Position numbers and translations under genes: made by a program. The notes beneath the pieces were generated by a model, which saw only the letters and a list, made by a program, of their open reading frames with translations, searched no databases and was not told the DNA's origin. From positions 15,712,314-15,776,313 of the forward strand of contig NW_024881295.1 in NCBI RefSeq assembly GCF_018691265.1: a DNA stretch of 64,000 nucleotides. Reading direction: 5' to 3'. The DNA is from Tyto alba (lineage: Eukaryota > Chordata > Aves > Strigiformes > Tytonidae). The stretch's first letter is position 1; every line of letters starts with the position of its first letter. Of the stretch, positions 1-12,300 are shown in pieces.

Positions 1-3000
1 CTGTCCTGGCGGATCAGCATGCTTGTTTTAGCTAAGCAGGGAGCTTTGAGCAGGTTCACTTTGCGATGTATTGTTCCTTAGACTGTTCTCAAACGACCCA
101 CTCTGATCTGGTATTTAAACTTTAACATTGTGAGCATCTTTATAGCTTGTGTGGGCTTTTTTGTTTGCTTTGGATTTTTCTTCTTTCCTTCTGGAAAGCA
201 GTGCAGATATTCCTGGTACTTAGGAGTCTAGAAGAGAAGTTCTTGTCTAATCATATGGCCTGAAGGTGGCCAAAGGGAGAGTGACCACCTGTGTCCAGAC
301 AGCTATCTTTTTTTTTTAATTGTTTTTTATCAGTTCCCTACTTTGCTTACCAAACTTGCCAGTCAAGCAAAGGAAAGAGATTTACATTCCTCTTTACTGT
401 TGGTATCAGCTGTGAAATGCATTTAAGTTGCAATACAAAGTGGCATTCCTGGTTTTCTGACAGGGCATCTGTGCTCATGCTGGCACATAACAGTAGTACA
501 AGTGTTAACATCAGGAGAATATTTCTTGTCCTCTAGGTGGCATGGCAGATGTATTCAGTCCCACTTTCTGAGGTCTTTTGGTTGGCAGTTCTTGTCAGGT
601 CCTGTCCAAGCGGCACCTGCATCTGTCAGAGGCACTATTGCCAAAGTCATAAGAGCGCGTACCCTCCCAGCTCCAGGGAGTGGGCATTTTGTCACTGCTC
701 AGCTGTAAAAGCATGCTGGAGTGCAGGTGTCCAGGGCTGATACCCTAGGGGCATCTTCTAAATCTGGAAGCAAGTCTTGCATTTTTCTGACTTGACACTG
801 TCACTTGCACATAGCCAGTGATGGCTGGAGTTTGTTCCAGTGCCCACCACTTACCAGCATTACTGAGGAGTTCCCATCAGTCAATCTGCCCTCTGTAATG
901 CCAAAAGAGTGGAACTGGGATTTCAGTCTTTCCTGTTTTCCAATCACTTCCAAGAGGCAAACAGTAAGAACAGCTTGAATATGGCCGGTGACATTATTTG
1001 AGTGTTTTGTTGCAACTGCTGGGCCGATATAGTTGGACATGTGAACACAGAGCTAACCCTGTAAAGACCAACAGTCTTGTGAGGATGATGATGCCTTTTC
1101 ATTGGAGTTTGCTCTGCTTCTTCCTGTCAGGTCCTTAGGAAAGGTAGAAGTATTTTCTTAATGTTTCTGAGGAGGAGAAATGCAGGGTGGGCTGACCTGA
1201 CTGGTGTTACTTTGCTTAGCACCAGAGCAGAAAAAACTAAACTCAGCCCCAAATCCAAAAAAACACCTTCACTGTGGCAGCTAAGATCCAAATCTCACCT
1301 CTTCCTTTTAGGTGTGGCCATGCCCAAAATGTGGAGACGTGCAAATTTCGTTTGGGTCCAGCTCTACTTAGCTGAATCTAAGTCCCAGCTCCAAGCTTTG
1401 GGGCAGTTTGCAGGCTTTCTGCTGACTCAGTTTCAGCCTAGCTGTATCTGTAGGCTGGCTTCTGAAGAATACTGAACAGTGTTGGCATGCTGCCTCTATC
1501 ACTGATCTGATACAGAAATTGCAGTAATCAAAAGTTTCTGCTTATTTTTTTAAGAGAACTAGTCATATGGTAGTGTTCATTCTTATTAGCTGATATGCTG
1601 CACAGGGGCTGGTCAACAGAACAATGAACCAAATGAAAATAAAGGTTGATGAGGAAGTTGACTTCTTAAGAAGATAAAAAATTCAAAGTACTGCTCTGAT
1701 AACTAGAAGATTGCTGCAATTCATGTAAAGAATAATGTGAAACATCAGCAGACCATGAGAGGCAGAAATAAATCTATAGCAAAAAGGCAAATCAAAACCT
1801 TCTTTTTTAGAATTGTCTCAAAGGTTTTCTTTCAAAAAGGAAAATAAAGCCTCAGCAAACAAACTGTGCAATGTAGTTCCAAGTCAAAATATCCAGCTGA
1901 TAGTACTTAGTGTCCAGGCTGAGATACCCACTCTGTACTGAGGCAGCATAAAGAAGCAAAGGTAAAAATGCCCTAGCTAAGGAGGTGGTTGGACAAGCAT
2001 CCATTGGTGTTGGGTCTTTGTGTTCCATTTAGGGTTTCATTGCCACTGAATACTGGAAGATAAATATACACTGAAACTGTTAGGAGCAGGAAGTATTCAA
2101 CATATTTCAATGTATTTTTGCATCAAAGCTGTTATGAGCAAACTGCCTTCTTTTTTCCTTGCTGGAGTGATTGGTAGTGTCATTATTTGCATCTTAGGAG
2201 AATGCAATCTGATTCTGAAAGGAAGAGAAACAAAAGCTGACAGCCTCAAGCAATCAGCAGTTCTGCTTGAGAGTAGAAGGGAGGGGTGGATTTAAGCAGT
2301 CTGGTGGTTCCTGACAGGCAGTGTATCTTTCTTAAGAGTCTAGCAAATAAATCACACATGGCTGAGGGGATGGGGTCTGTCCTGTGTTGGACCACAGACC
2401 TGCTGCCATCTCAAAATATTCTATTTTAAGGGAGAACGGTGGGTCTCAGATGAGCTAAATCTTGGGGCCTTCTGCGGCCTGTTAGAGGCTGGCAGGTACT
2501 TTGAGGGCTGAATAGTGGTAGGGACAGGTTTTCTGTGACTATGATACCATCCTATTGATCTCTGCACTGTTTTGCAGATCAGCAAGCTTCCCTTTTGCTG
2601 TTGATTTCTCTGTCACCTTGCAAAGTCTGAAGTGCATGTGCAGCTGCCAGGGGGAGTAGTCAGGCTGCTTCCGCAGCTAGAGAAATAGGAGGAAAAGCTC
2701 TGGTATCTGCTGGTAGCTGGGCTGTTCAGATTCTGTTGGGTTTATGGGCTAGAAATTGAGTGTGTCGGGGTGATGGGAATTCCTCTGGGGACTTCAGGCT
2801 GTATGATGTGGGATTTGCTTACAGTCATGACTTGAAGTGCTATGGACAGCCGTCTGGCATAGCTTAGAATATCCTCAAATAAAAGGAACTGTGTCTGTCT
2901 GGCTCTGTTTCTCTTTTCTTCACTTTCCAGTAATGGCTGGTTATGAAAAGCAGTTGTGCCTGTGGCAAGTTTTCAGGAAGACAGTGAAATTGAGTGGTTA

Positions 3001-4510
3001 TGGCTTGATACATGGATTTAAAATGTCAGGTCATATCAAGTGCCTTAGTTTACCTACCTGTAAATGATGCCTTGTTCTGTAAAGAGCTCTACAGCTCAAC
3101 AATGAAATGGTTGCCTGCAAGACAGGTGAGAGCCACCAGGTCTAGGAAGGGACAACAAGGAATAAATATAATTTCTTCCAATAGTGATGTCATCCAGACT
3201 GCCAAAAATAAAGTTCTTATCTTTCAGCTGCCAGGCAGAGAAAGCAGTGCACAGGTTGGAAGTTTTTCCATATCAATGACTAATGCTTTATTGCAGTTTC
3301 TGCTTTGAAGACTTTAATTCCTCCTAACTCAAACATGAGACAAAGATAAGTCTCTTGACAACTCACTCAACAGGTCCCTTGACTGATATTGTCTGTCCAG
3401 GTGTAGGTAGGTGTTGTGTCTTAGAATCCAGACCAGTTGTTAAAGGAGTCAGTCATACAGGCATGTGGCTTTGCTGCTGGAAAGAGTGTGTTTTCATAAC
3501 CAGATGGTGTCTGATACAGCTGAGAATAGTAACTCACAGGCTGAGCTGTGAGGAGAGGTGAAGGATCACGGGGGACGTGGTGGTAAGCAGAGGCATTATT
3601 CATGTGGTATATTCTTTTCTGAGGTGTCTTAGATGTAGCAAAAGTGAGCGGAAGAGACAAAATCTGATTTGGAGGGTGGCTTAGCACTGTTGCTATAGGG
3701 GTTCTGGGACCTATTCCTGTTTACAGCAGCCTTGAGAGCTATTGAGAGTTCCCGCAACAGGTAACCAACCATACACCACCAGCTGATTCTTGCTGCCATG
3801 CTGGGAGCTGCTGATGACATGCTTGCAGTGCCTGAAGATACAGCAGAACCCCATGCTGGTTTTAGAGCAGGTAAAACCTTGCATGTTTTACAGCTGTACT
3901 GTTTCCATGTGTAGCTTCTCACCTGGGAAGATGAAATGTGTGCTTGCTGTGTTTGCTTCTGAAATACATAGTATGTGACAATGGTATGGCAGGGAGGACA
4001 TAGCTTGGTCTCTCTCCAGCACAACTAATGGCCAGTGCTGCCTCTTTGCCAAAGGTGGCATGGCATACCACTAGCAAGAGGTGTGGGAGAAGAGTACTAC
4101 ACAGTGGACAAAGCTTTTTCCCTTGGCTTACCCTTCCCAGAACTGCAAGAGGAAGTTCAGTGGTGTGGGAAGAGATGGAAGTATGGAAAAGAGCCATGGA
4201 GAGCAAATTGTCTTGCAGTCCTGCCTCTCCCTCTCTTCCACCCTGCAAACTTCCAGTGCCATCTCTCCTTAAAGCCTGGAGTCAGGGGGTTCTGGCCCTG
4301 CTGGCTGTTGCCTTTAGGGTTGCCACCTCCCACTGGTGGGCTGCAGCTGGGAACAGCTGTTCTGGTGAGTTCCTTGTATTAGCCTTCAAATCTTACAACT
4401 TGGGGATGAGAGGGAGAGACAAGATGGGACCTCAGACCTGTGGGACCTGTGTTGCTGTCCAAGAAGCAATCCTCAGGATGTGCTCAGCCCAGCCTAAAGT
4501 CATGATTGTC
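1..4510. other. Intergenic or 5' region upstream of BID, no gene recognised
   Basis: Only short open frames occur here, none with recognisable protein similarity. By human synteny the 3' end of MICAL3 should lie to the left, but I see no MICAL3 coding sequence. An AATAAA occurs near 2346 with no assignable transcript. BID 5' noncoding exons could lie here or off the window. Confidence 0.5.
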
Positions 4511-4675
4511 TTGGGGGAAGCCTCGGAGACTGGCTTTGGGGGAAGCATCCGAGACTTGCTTTGGGGGAAGCATCCGAGACTTGCTTTGGGGGAAGCATCC
4601 GAGACTTGCTTTGGGGGAAGCATCCGAGACTTGCTTTGGGGGAAGCATCCGAGACTTGCTTTGGGGGAAGCATCC
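4511..4675. repeat. 25-bp minisatellite, about 6.6 copies
   Basis: Units start at 4511, 4536, 4561, 4586, 4611, 4636 and 4661. The unit is ttgggggaagcatccgagac plus ttgct. The five units from 4536 to 4660 are identical; the first carries several changes and the last is cut short. Because 25 is not a multiple of 3, every frame cycles through all phases every 75 bp. This explains the long but meaningless open frames on both strands around 4030-4890. Confidence 0.97.
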
Positions 4676-7591
4676 ACAGAATTCTCTTGTGAAAGCTGGC
4701 ATGTGTTGGGGTGGAAGGAGGTCTGTCATTCTGTGCTGACAAGCGGCTGGTGGGTGTGTTCTTCTGACTGCAATCATGTTTACTTCTTATATGCCTCTCC
4801 ACAGTTCTGCATCCCAACACAATGTTGAGTTGGAATGGACGTGCCCCACAGTGACTCCAGAGCTGATTTAAGGGTCTTAAACCTGTGTTCAAAATATGCC
4901 CTTTTTTTTCTAAGGAAAATAGAACTAATCAAAAAAACTGGTTGTAGTCTCTACCTGTTGAACACTTCAAGGCATCTAATGGTTTATCAGAGGCAGCTGT
5001 TAATACATGAAGCTCGCTTGTCTTGAGTGAATTCAGAGTGTGAAAAGGAATAATGTATTGGCATTATTAATTGGCATTTCAATTTAAAAAAAAAATCATA
5101 CTCCATAAAATTAATTTCAAGACTTTCAGCAGCCCTAAGGCAGCCTTAGCAAATGATCTAGTTTTACTCTGAATCTGAAAGCAGATGGTGTTTGTAGCCT
5201 TTGTCTCCATCTTTACCTCATTCTCTTTTTACCTAATATAAGGTAACTTTTTTCATCCACCAGAAAAGGCCTTAATCTGAATCTAAAACTGCTGGGATTC
5301 CAAAGTCTTAATGATTAAAAACTTCAGGTGGCATCAGCATGATTACATTTGACTGTTTGGGGTTTGTTCTTTAGGGATCCAATTTTTTGAAATTCCATTA
5401 AAGAATTTGACTTAGGAGGAGCTTTGACTATCCAGGCCCCTTGCCTTGATTCAGAGTAATTATCTAAAACTTGATGTTTCCGGAATTACTGGTTAACTAA
5501 AAAAAAGGCAAAATTGGCCCTGTATTGTAGTAGTAGGGAGCCATTTTGTGGTTTTGGATAAATCCTTTTTCCTGTTCTTAGGTGTGTGTTTTTGACCACC
5601 CAGGCAGAACTTCATTAGTTGAGGACTGGAACCCCTCAGGGGCTTTCACTGCCTGGGTGGTGATTCTTTGATTCAGGGAATTCAGTTCATGAAATTACCA
5701 TTTTCAATCCTCCTTGTCTTAATTTTTTACCATATAAGTACTTTGGAGTGTAGTGGGGTTTTTTAATTGTTCTTTTTTTCTTATCTCTATTCATGTGCAG
5801 GAGTGGACAAACTTGCAGTTTGGAACTATGATGGGTGATTTTTTTTTTTTTTAATGTCTCTTTCCATAGACTTGCCCTGAGGAGTGTTTAACTTTACATA
5901 GAACTGAGATGGTCCCCTGAGGGGAAGGGCAGAACCGCTGTGTATTGCAGGTCTCCCCCCTGCACACTCATTAACATCACTGGGTACAGCAGGTACCCTG
6001 ACAGGGCAGGGGCTGCACAGCCCCTTTCTGTCAGCATTGAGGCTCTTGTCGAGGTGTTTTACCTGGGCAGGGCACCGAGGACCTTTCTGCCATAACCAGT
6101 CTATAAGTTCCTGCCTGTCTTTGAAAAGCATAAATGTTTTCAAAATGCAGTATTTGGGTCTGTAGAGCTATAGACAGGCACCTTTCCTGCACAGTCCAGG
6201 AATTGTTGAGGAACATGCACAGGCAGACAGTATCAAGCATTTCTTACAGCTTCTAGTCATCATAGTAAGCTGGTATGGATAATGTACTTGCAGAGACTTG
6301 TGCCAAGCTGCCGTGCCCGGCCTTTCTGGGTCTGGCTGCATGGACATGTCAGGAATAGATTTGGATCTTTTTGTTTGACCTGTAGTTTCTGCTTTGGAAA
6401 TGGATCAGTGTGCCTTTTTCCTTCCTGGACTCAAGTGGTCTGTGCCTCTTCTTTTAAAGCAGGGAGTGGGGGAAAGACAACAGTGCATTTCGTTTTGGTT
6501 CTCTTTCACGAGTGTTCGGACTGAACCAAATGAGTTTCCTGGCAGTGTGAAATAATGTGACAAAGAATGTGAGGAATCTCTGTTTTAAGGCCACATTCTG
6601 AGCTTTCCTTGGAAAGATGCAGCAGGTGGCAAACCTCCAAGGAAGTGTCTTGACTTCTTTTTCTATTCAATCCTCTTGCTGTAACAAAGATTATGCTGGT
6701 CCCTCTGCAGGCTGATGTTTTATTTAGTCTGTTTATTGCCACCTGACTGTCCTCAACTTGCCCTCCAGCAGTTTGCTGGAAATATCAATGAGAAAGTCAT
6801 CCTAGCATGGTTTGGCTAGGTTAGGGTGGAAGAGGGTTTGTTGTGAAGTTTTTGTGAGTGGGAAGTCTCTTTGGTGCTACTCCAGCTAGTTTCACCAGTG
6901 CATCTGGCCGCTTGCGTGCAGCTTGCAGCTGTAGTGGCTTGTGTTGCATCACACTTCTGCCAGAGCTGCAGGAGGATGTCTGCCCCTCTGCACATGTAGT
7001 ATGGTGTGAACGGAGGGTGATGCACCTTCTTGCACATTGAAAGACAAGGGCATTTGTTCAGCCTGGCTATTGCCAGCCCAAATTAGCCAGCATGTGTTAA
7101 TCTGATCAGCTGTAGAGCTGTGGTTCCCACATGAAGCTTTTGGTGTAGGCTTGAGCTGGGTGGGGATGGTGATACTGGTAGAGCCCAAGAAGGTTGCTGT
7201 GATGACTGTGGGTTTCAAGGCAAATGGGATGTGGGCAGCAGAGGCTCAATACTACTTCAGGCTTCCTGTGGTCTAAGCCATGATGGTTCAGGAAGTGGCA
7301 TTTAACTCGCCAGGAGCTGGTATCAGAGGACATCCACTGTTTACTAGTTGTAACATGAACACCTTGAGTTTGGGCTGAGTTACTTTGAATTGAAAATAAG
7401 TGTTATATATAAAAACAAAATACATGCATGTTGGGGATTTGTCTAGCTTACAGGCTGATGTAGATACCTCCTGAGGAGTTTGCACAAAGCCAAGGTCCTG
7501 CCACATACTTAATGCTAAATCCCCACTTTCTTCTTAATCTCAGGGATTCTGTCTCAAATTCTCCAACCTGAATTATCTGTCTTTCCTCCAG
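4676..7591. other. Non-coding sequence upstream of BID
   Basis: No convincing coding sequence was seen on either strand. The one structured element is the 67-bp inverted repeat at 5595-5661. A T-rich run occurs near 5840-5852. Confidence 0.5.
5595..5661. repeat. Perfect 13-bp inverted repeat with an inner palindrome
   Basis: The left arm accacccaggcag (5595-5607) is the exact reverse complement of the right arm ctgcctgggtggt (5649-5661). The 41-base loop contains a smaller CCCC-TCA-GGGG palindrome. It could extrude as a cruciform or fold as RNA. No transposon family is recognised. Confidence 0.8.
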
Positions 7592-7703
7592 CAAAGTCAA
7601 GCCCAGGAAAAGGGTCACCCTGACCTATTTCAGAGCCCTGTCAGGTCCCAGAGGAGAAGCCAGAGGACTGTATTCTCCCTAACAGACACACTCTACGGTA
7701 GAG
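7592..7703 (+). other. Candidate 5' noncoding exon (possibly BID)
   Basis: The acceptor ctgtctttcctccag precedes 7592 and the strong donor GTAGAG|GTGAGT follows 7703, bounding 112 bases. No reading frame of this piece continues in frame into the exon at 9282, so it would be 5' UTR if used. One frame of the exon is fully open but has no recognised protein. Assignment to BID rests only on position and strand. Confidence 0.35.
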
Positions 7704-9281
7704 GTGAGTAACAAGAGTAGGGATTTGAATGGAACAGAGGCAAATTCAAAGCAGCAAAGGCTAAGCATGTGTTTTAGGAAGCTATTAGTTTGATGGAACA
7801 ACTACATGAAGAAAAAGCTCAATGGTTAAGAGACAGCCTGTGGTCTATTGTGTGTTAGAAGTGTTTTGGTCTTGGACTCCTAAGAACCTTTGAAAGGTTG
7901 CAAAATTCATGGTCTCTTGAAATTATTACTGTGATTTCCTTTAGAGTTTGAATTGGTTTCTGCTTTTGCTTCCTCCCTCTTTTCCACCAGCACACTTAGT
8001 TATTGTAAGAACCCCTCACAACTGTGTTTTAAATGAAATAGGATCATTTATCACTAGCCCAGGTCTTTGATGGTTAGCAGGCCATCTGGGCTCCTTGGTG
8101 CTTTCACCCTGTTTTCAGTCAGATGGTACCGGTAGAGCAGCCAGGTTATTGCCCTGGGTGAAGAAGGCCTGGTGGGAAGGTAGTGCCTAATTTCAGCCAG
8201 CCCTGCTCATCAAGTCGAAGCCAGCTTGTACCAGAGACTTCTGTGCAGCTGTGGGACTGTTGCATCTAAGGCAGCAAACGCAAGGTTCACAAGCAGGATT
8301 CCAGTCTTCCCTGCCTTGGCATTTGCTAGGTGGTCTTGTGTTATTGGCACTTGCTGTGCTGTTCTCACACCTTTCTTGCTCTGGGATTTCCCTTACACGA
8401 TGTGACTGGCTGCTCTGCTGGTCTGACCCACCTATCAGTTACGCCTGGCTGGATGAGAAGGGAGCACTGTGCTCTTACCAGCTCCTCTGTCTTGGGGAGT
8501 GAGGGAGGCCACCCTCTCCACCATGCTCTGTGCCCCTCTGCATGCCTCTTCCCCTCAGCACTGCCCAGCCATGAGACACTGAGGGTTGTCAGCCCTGAGC
8601 ACGCATCGTGGGGGCAGAGGAGCTTGTGACCTGGGTCCTGTTTTCTCCCTTCTTCCTAGCAGGCCTCCCTGGAGGCTTAGCGGACTTGTGCTCATGTAAC
8701 TAGAAGCCTGTGATGGCACTTGGTCCAGCCTTCCCCATCTGTAGGTATTTGTTGGGAAAGTATTGAAATAAGCCTGAGTATACACAGGGGGAGGCGCACT
8801 TGAAGTCCTGCAGATGTGTAGCAATGTCAGCTGAGTGTTTCACTTCAGAATATGCTGCTGTACACACACACCCAAGCAGCTCACCTGCTCAGTAGGTGCT
8901 CTAGTTCTCCTCTGTGATAGCGCTGCTTTCTGTTCCAGCCTCTGGCACTACAAAGGGTTGTCCCTCCCTTCCCCAGCACCACCTCTTGGCTTTAAAGCCC
9001 ACTTTATAGGTTATGTCACTCCACTGTCTTCCACACGTCTGTGGCAGGAAGGTGTTCTGTGCTCCTGATTCGGGTGAACAGGGCCCTTCTTGCTGGGATA
9101 GTTGTGGCTTTCTCAGCCTTTTTTTATGATAGTCAGTGCCTAATGATCAGCCCTCTCCAGAAATATGGATATGCATCACTAGAAAGATCATTTTCTGTGA
9201 GACATGGCCAGACCCACGAGCACTGCTGCAAGATGTGGTTTTTTGGGAAATTCTTAAAATTTCTCCCTTAGTCTTTTGCAG
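7704..9281. other. Non-coding sequence between candidate BID 5' exons
   Basis: Short open frames on both strands look random in composition. No repeat family was recognised. If the exon at 7592-7703 is real this is an intron of BID; otherwise it is upstream DNA. Confidence 0.45.
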
Positions 9282-9350
9282 GACAAGGACTTCTGGTCTG
9301 AAGCAGTGGGTGACAGGAGCTGCTCTATCTCCAAATCCATCATGGAACAG
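9282..9350 (+). CDS. BID: Probable BID start-codon exon (5' UTR plus Met-Glu-Gln)
   Basis: A strong acceptor (pyrimidine tract, then tcttttgcag) precedes 9282, and a donor CAG|GTTAGA follows 9350. The ATG at 9342 has A at -3 and G at +4, a good initiation context. The exon ends in phase 0 and so joins exactly to 10653, giving an N-terminus MEQINGSVQMEC. This aligns with human VNNGSSLRDEC just downstream of its initiator. The donor is only moderate (GTTAGA). The alternatives are an exon at 10067-10124 with its own ATG, or the internal ATG at 10671. Coding content here is only nine bases, so the call rests on splice signals and phase. Confidence 0.5.
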
Positions 9351-12300
9351 GTTAGATTCAAATGTGACTGAACTCGATGGTTCACAGTGACCGGTGATTC
9401 TCTTGTGCACTTTTTCCGAGATACCTTGAAGATAAGTCTCAAAAAGTGCTGTTTTGTGTTCTCATCTTCCCCAGAATTCCTGAAGGGGCCCTGAGGGGCC
9501 CTGACACTGCTCTGAACACAGACAAGTGGATGGAACCATTTAGTTTGCATGCTGCTTCCTTGTTACCTTGCAGTGTGACATTTCCCCTTTAAACTGCAGG
9601 CTGGAGGTGTAGCTATTTAAGAGACTACAATGTTTACTGATAAAGCTACAAACTACTGAAACTAATAAATCAAATTAATAGACACACCACTGTGATCAAC
9701 TTATTGCATTGTTTTGTGCAATATTAAACACTTTATTTATGTACTTACACAACATCTTGCTCTCTCAGCTGCTTAACTAAAACTACTGGACAGTCTCCTG
9801 GTTTTCTACAGATGCCTTAGTTAGGAGGCCCCATGTTCCAGTGGGACCTCTTGCTCAGGTCAGTCTGGCTGCCTCAGGGACCTCCTCAGCCTAACTAATT
9901 TGGGTGCTCTGTGCCACCTTGCTTGATGGCTGCAGGGTTCATGGCTGTAGAGGCAGCATGTGCCTGTTTACTGTGGGTGAATGTGCCAGTGTAGATGATG
10001 CTAGACACCAATGATCTGCCATCTCACTGTCACTGTTCTTGTGAGCAGTGGCTTGACTCTCCACAGGGAGCTGAACAAGTCTATTATGGAGCTAATCAAG
10101 ATCCCTTTGACGACAGAGGAGAATGTGAGCCTTGGGGTTTTTTGCAGGCTTGTGTAGTTATCTCTGTTTCCCACCTTGTTACTGCTATGCTATGATTACA
10201 TTTGAATGGGGAGCTGCTGGCTTCATTATGCACAGGAAGTAGAATGCCCAATTCTCAAATACAGGGGTAAAGCACTTCCAAATACAGTTGTCTGGGTAGG
10301 GGGAAGTGGGTGGTTTGTGCTGAGTACACATCTGTTTCTGAAAGAGAAGCTGTGATCAGGGTTTCTGTCATTGCCATAGCTGGAAATGTGAGGAGAAGGT
10401 GAGCTGGCACATCCACCACTGGTTTGTAAGAGCAGTCATCTGTCATTCACAATCAGACAGTTCTGTGTGGGTGCACATCCAGGGGTCAGCGTGCATTTGC
10501 TGAAGTCTTGTAGACTCCCTGGCTAATGCTATTCAGGATGTCCAAAAGAGGCCAGAGAAATGTGTTCAGGGTTGGAAAACAACACACATGTAGACCTTTT
10601 GAGTGGGGCTTTTTCTAGGCATGGGCTTAACAGTGGTTTTCTTATGTTTCAGATCAATGGATCTGTCCAGATGGAGTGTGCCCTGCTGTACACCTTCCTG
10701 GATGTATCCTCTGACTGTAAGTTCAGAGCACAACTGCATTCCCTGCAAAGCCAGGGGATTGTGTCTTTGAAAGGCAGCTACTGCTACGATGATGAGGTGG
10801 AACTTCAAACTGATGGCAACCGGAGTGGCCACATGCAGAATGGCGAGCCAGGTAAGTGCTCTTTTCTCCATAGTACCTGCCTCTCTGAAGGTGGTGTTTC
10901 TCTTTCCCATTTTCCCATCTTTGCTGCTGGTCTGTTTTAGAGAAGTAACATTTTCTCCATTGAGAAACTTCACTGTGGCTGTTGGTGGTGGTGTTGGTTG
11001 TGAGTTTAATGCTTGGGATAAGAGAGCTAGTGCTTAGCACTTTATCTCCCCATGGATTTCTGAACCACCCGTCAGCCTGGGGTTTTGTCTGCAGCATGTC
11101 AGAGGAGGGCCACAAAGCTGGTACTAGTGATTGCTGTCCTCAAGGAGTGTGATATTAAGCAGTTAAGTTAGGCCTCATGCTGTTCCTCAGGCAGTGTCAG
11201 TACTTAAGCTAGGATTTTTGGAACAACTCTTGTCCTGGTACTGGATGAATCCCTTTCTGTTCTACTGATGTGATAGAAGCTTCTCCTCAGTTTCTGGTGC
11301 TGTTCCTGCTTCACTAGCCATCTGCAGGATGGTTATTGCCCTTTGCCTAGGATGTGTCAGCTGGCACATTGACCTCAGCCTAAGCAGGGTGAAGAGGAAT
11401 AGCTGCAGTAAATAGCCCTTCCTCATACAAATCTGCATAGGTCTTCTGCCCCAAGTGACCATGGGAAGCTTTGCCAAAAGGTCGTAGGACAAGGGGTGAT
11501 GGTTTTAAACTAAAGGAGGGTAGATACAGACTAGATAGAAGGAAGAAATTTTTTTACAGTGAGGATGGTGAAACACTGGAACAGGTTGCCCAGAGGTGGT
11601 AGATGCCCCATTCCAAGGAATATTTGAAGTCAGGTTCAGTGGGTCTCTGAACAACTTGATCTAGTTGAAGTTGTCCCCCTGCTCATTGCAGGAAACCCTT
11701 AGATGACCTTTAAAAAGTCCCTTCTAACTCAAACTATTCTATGTGACGTATTTTAGATGGTGCTTGAGACAGGTCCTGACACTAATCACTTGAAAAAAAT
11801 CATGTACACTTTCTTACTTCCCCTCTCTAGGCAGGGTGTTGGCTGTAGCTGTCCTGTCCCGAGATGTTCTAAGCTCCCCAGTAGTGTTTTTTTGGGGCAG
11901 GGTGAGGCTGCACTTTACCTAAACTACAGATTAAAAAAAAAAACTGTACGCACACAGTCTTTGATAAATGAGTCAAGTGTATACATGGGAGTTGTAGTGT
12001 GTACAGCTGTCAGGAATGCACTGTGATTTGGGGGTGGGAAGGAGATGGGCAAAATGCTATGGGTCAGCTTACCTGCACCAATACTGGTCTTGACTGCAGC
12101 CTGTGAACTAAATCCTGCTGTATGTGTTGGCAGTGTTTGACCCTGAGGTAAATGAAGAAGTTGTCCGGATCATTGCTGCTCAGCTTGCTGAGATTGGAGA
12201 CCAGTTTGATAAAGAAATCAAAGCAAGAGTAGTAAATGATCTAGTGCAGCAGTTTCTGAATGAGAATCTGTCTGGAGAGGTGAGTGAAAAGCAACCTGAC

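Noticed and set aside
1..4500. Expected 3' end of MICAL3 from synteny.
   Set aside because: I searched for its conserved C-terminal coiled-coil coding sequence and saw none. It is probably outside the window.
4028..4892. Long open frames (up to 266 codons) on both strands around the minisatellite.
   Set aside because: They exist only because the 25-bp repeat has no stop in several frames. They have no domain, no splice context and no similarity.
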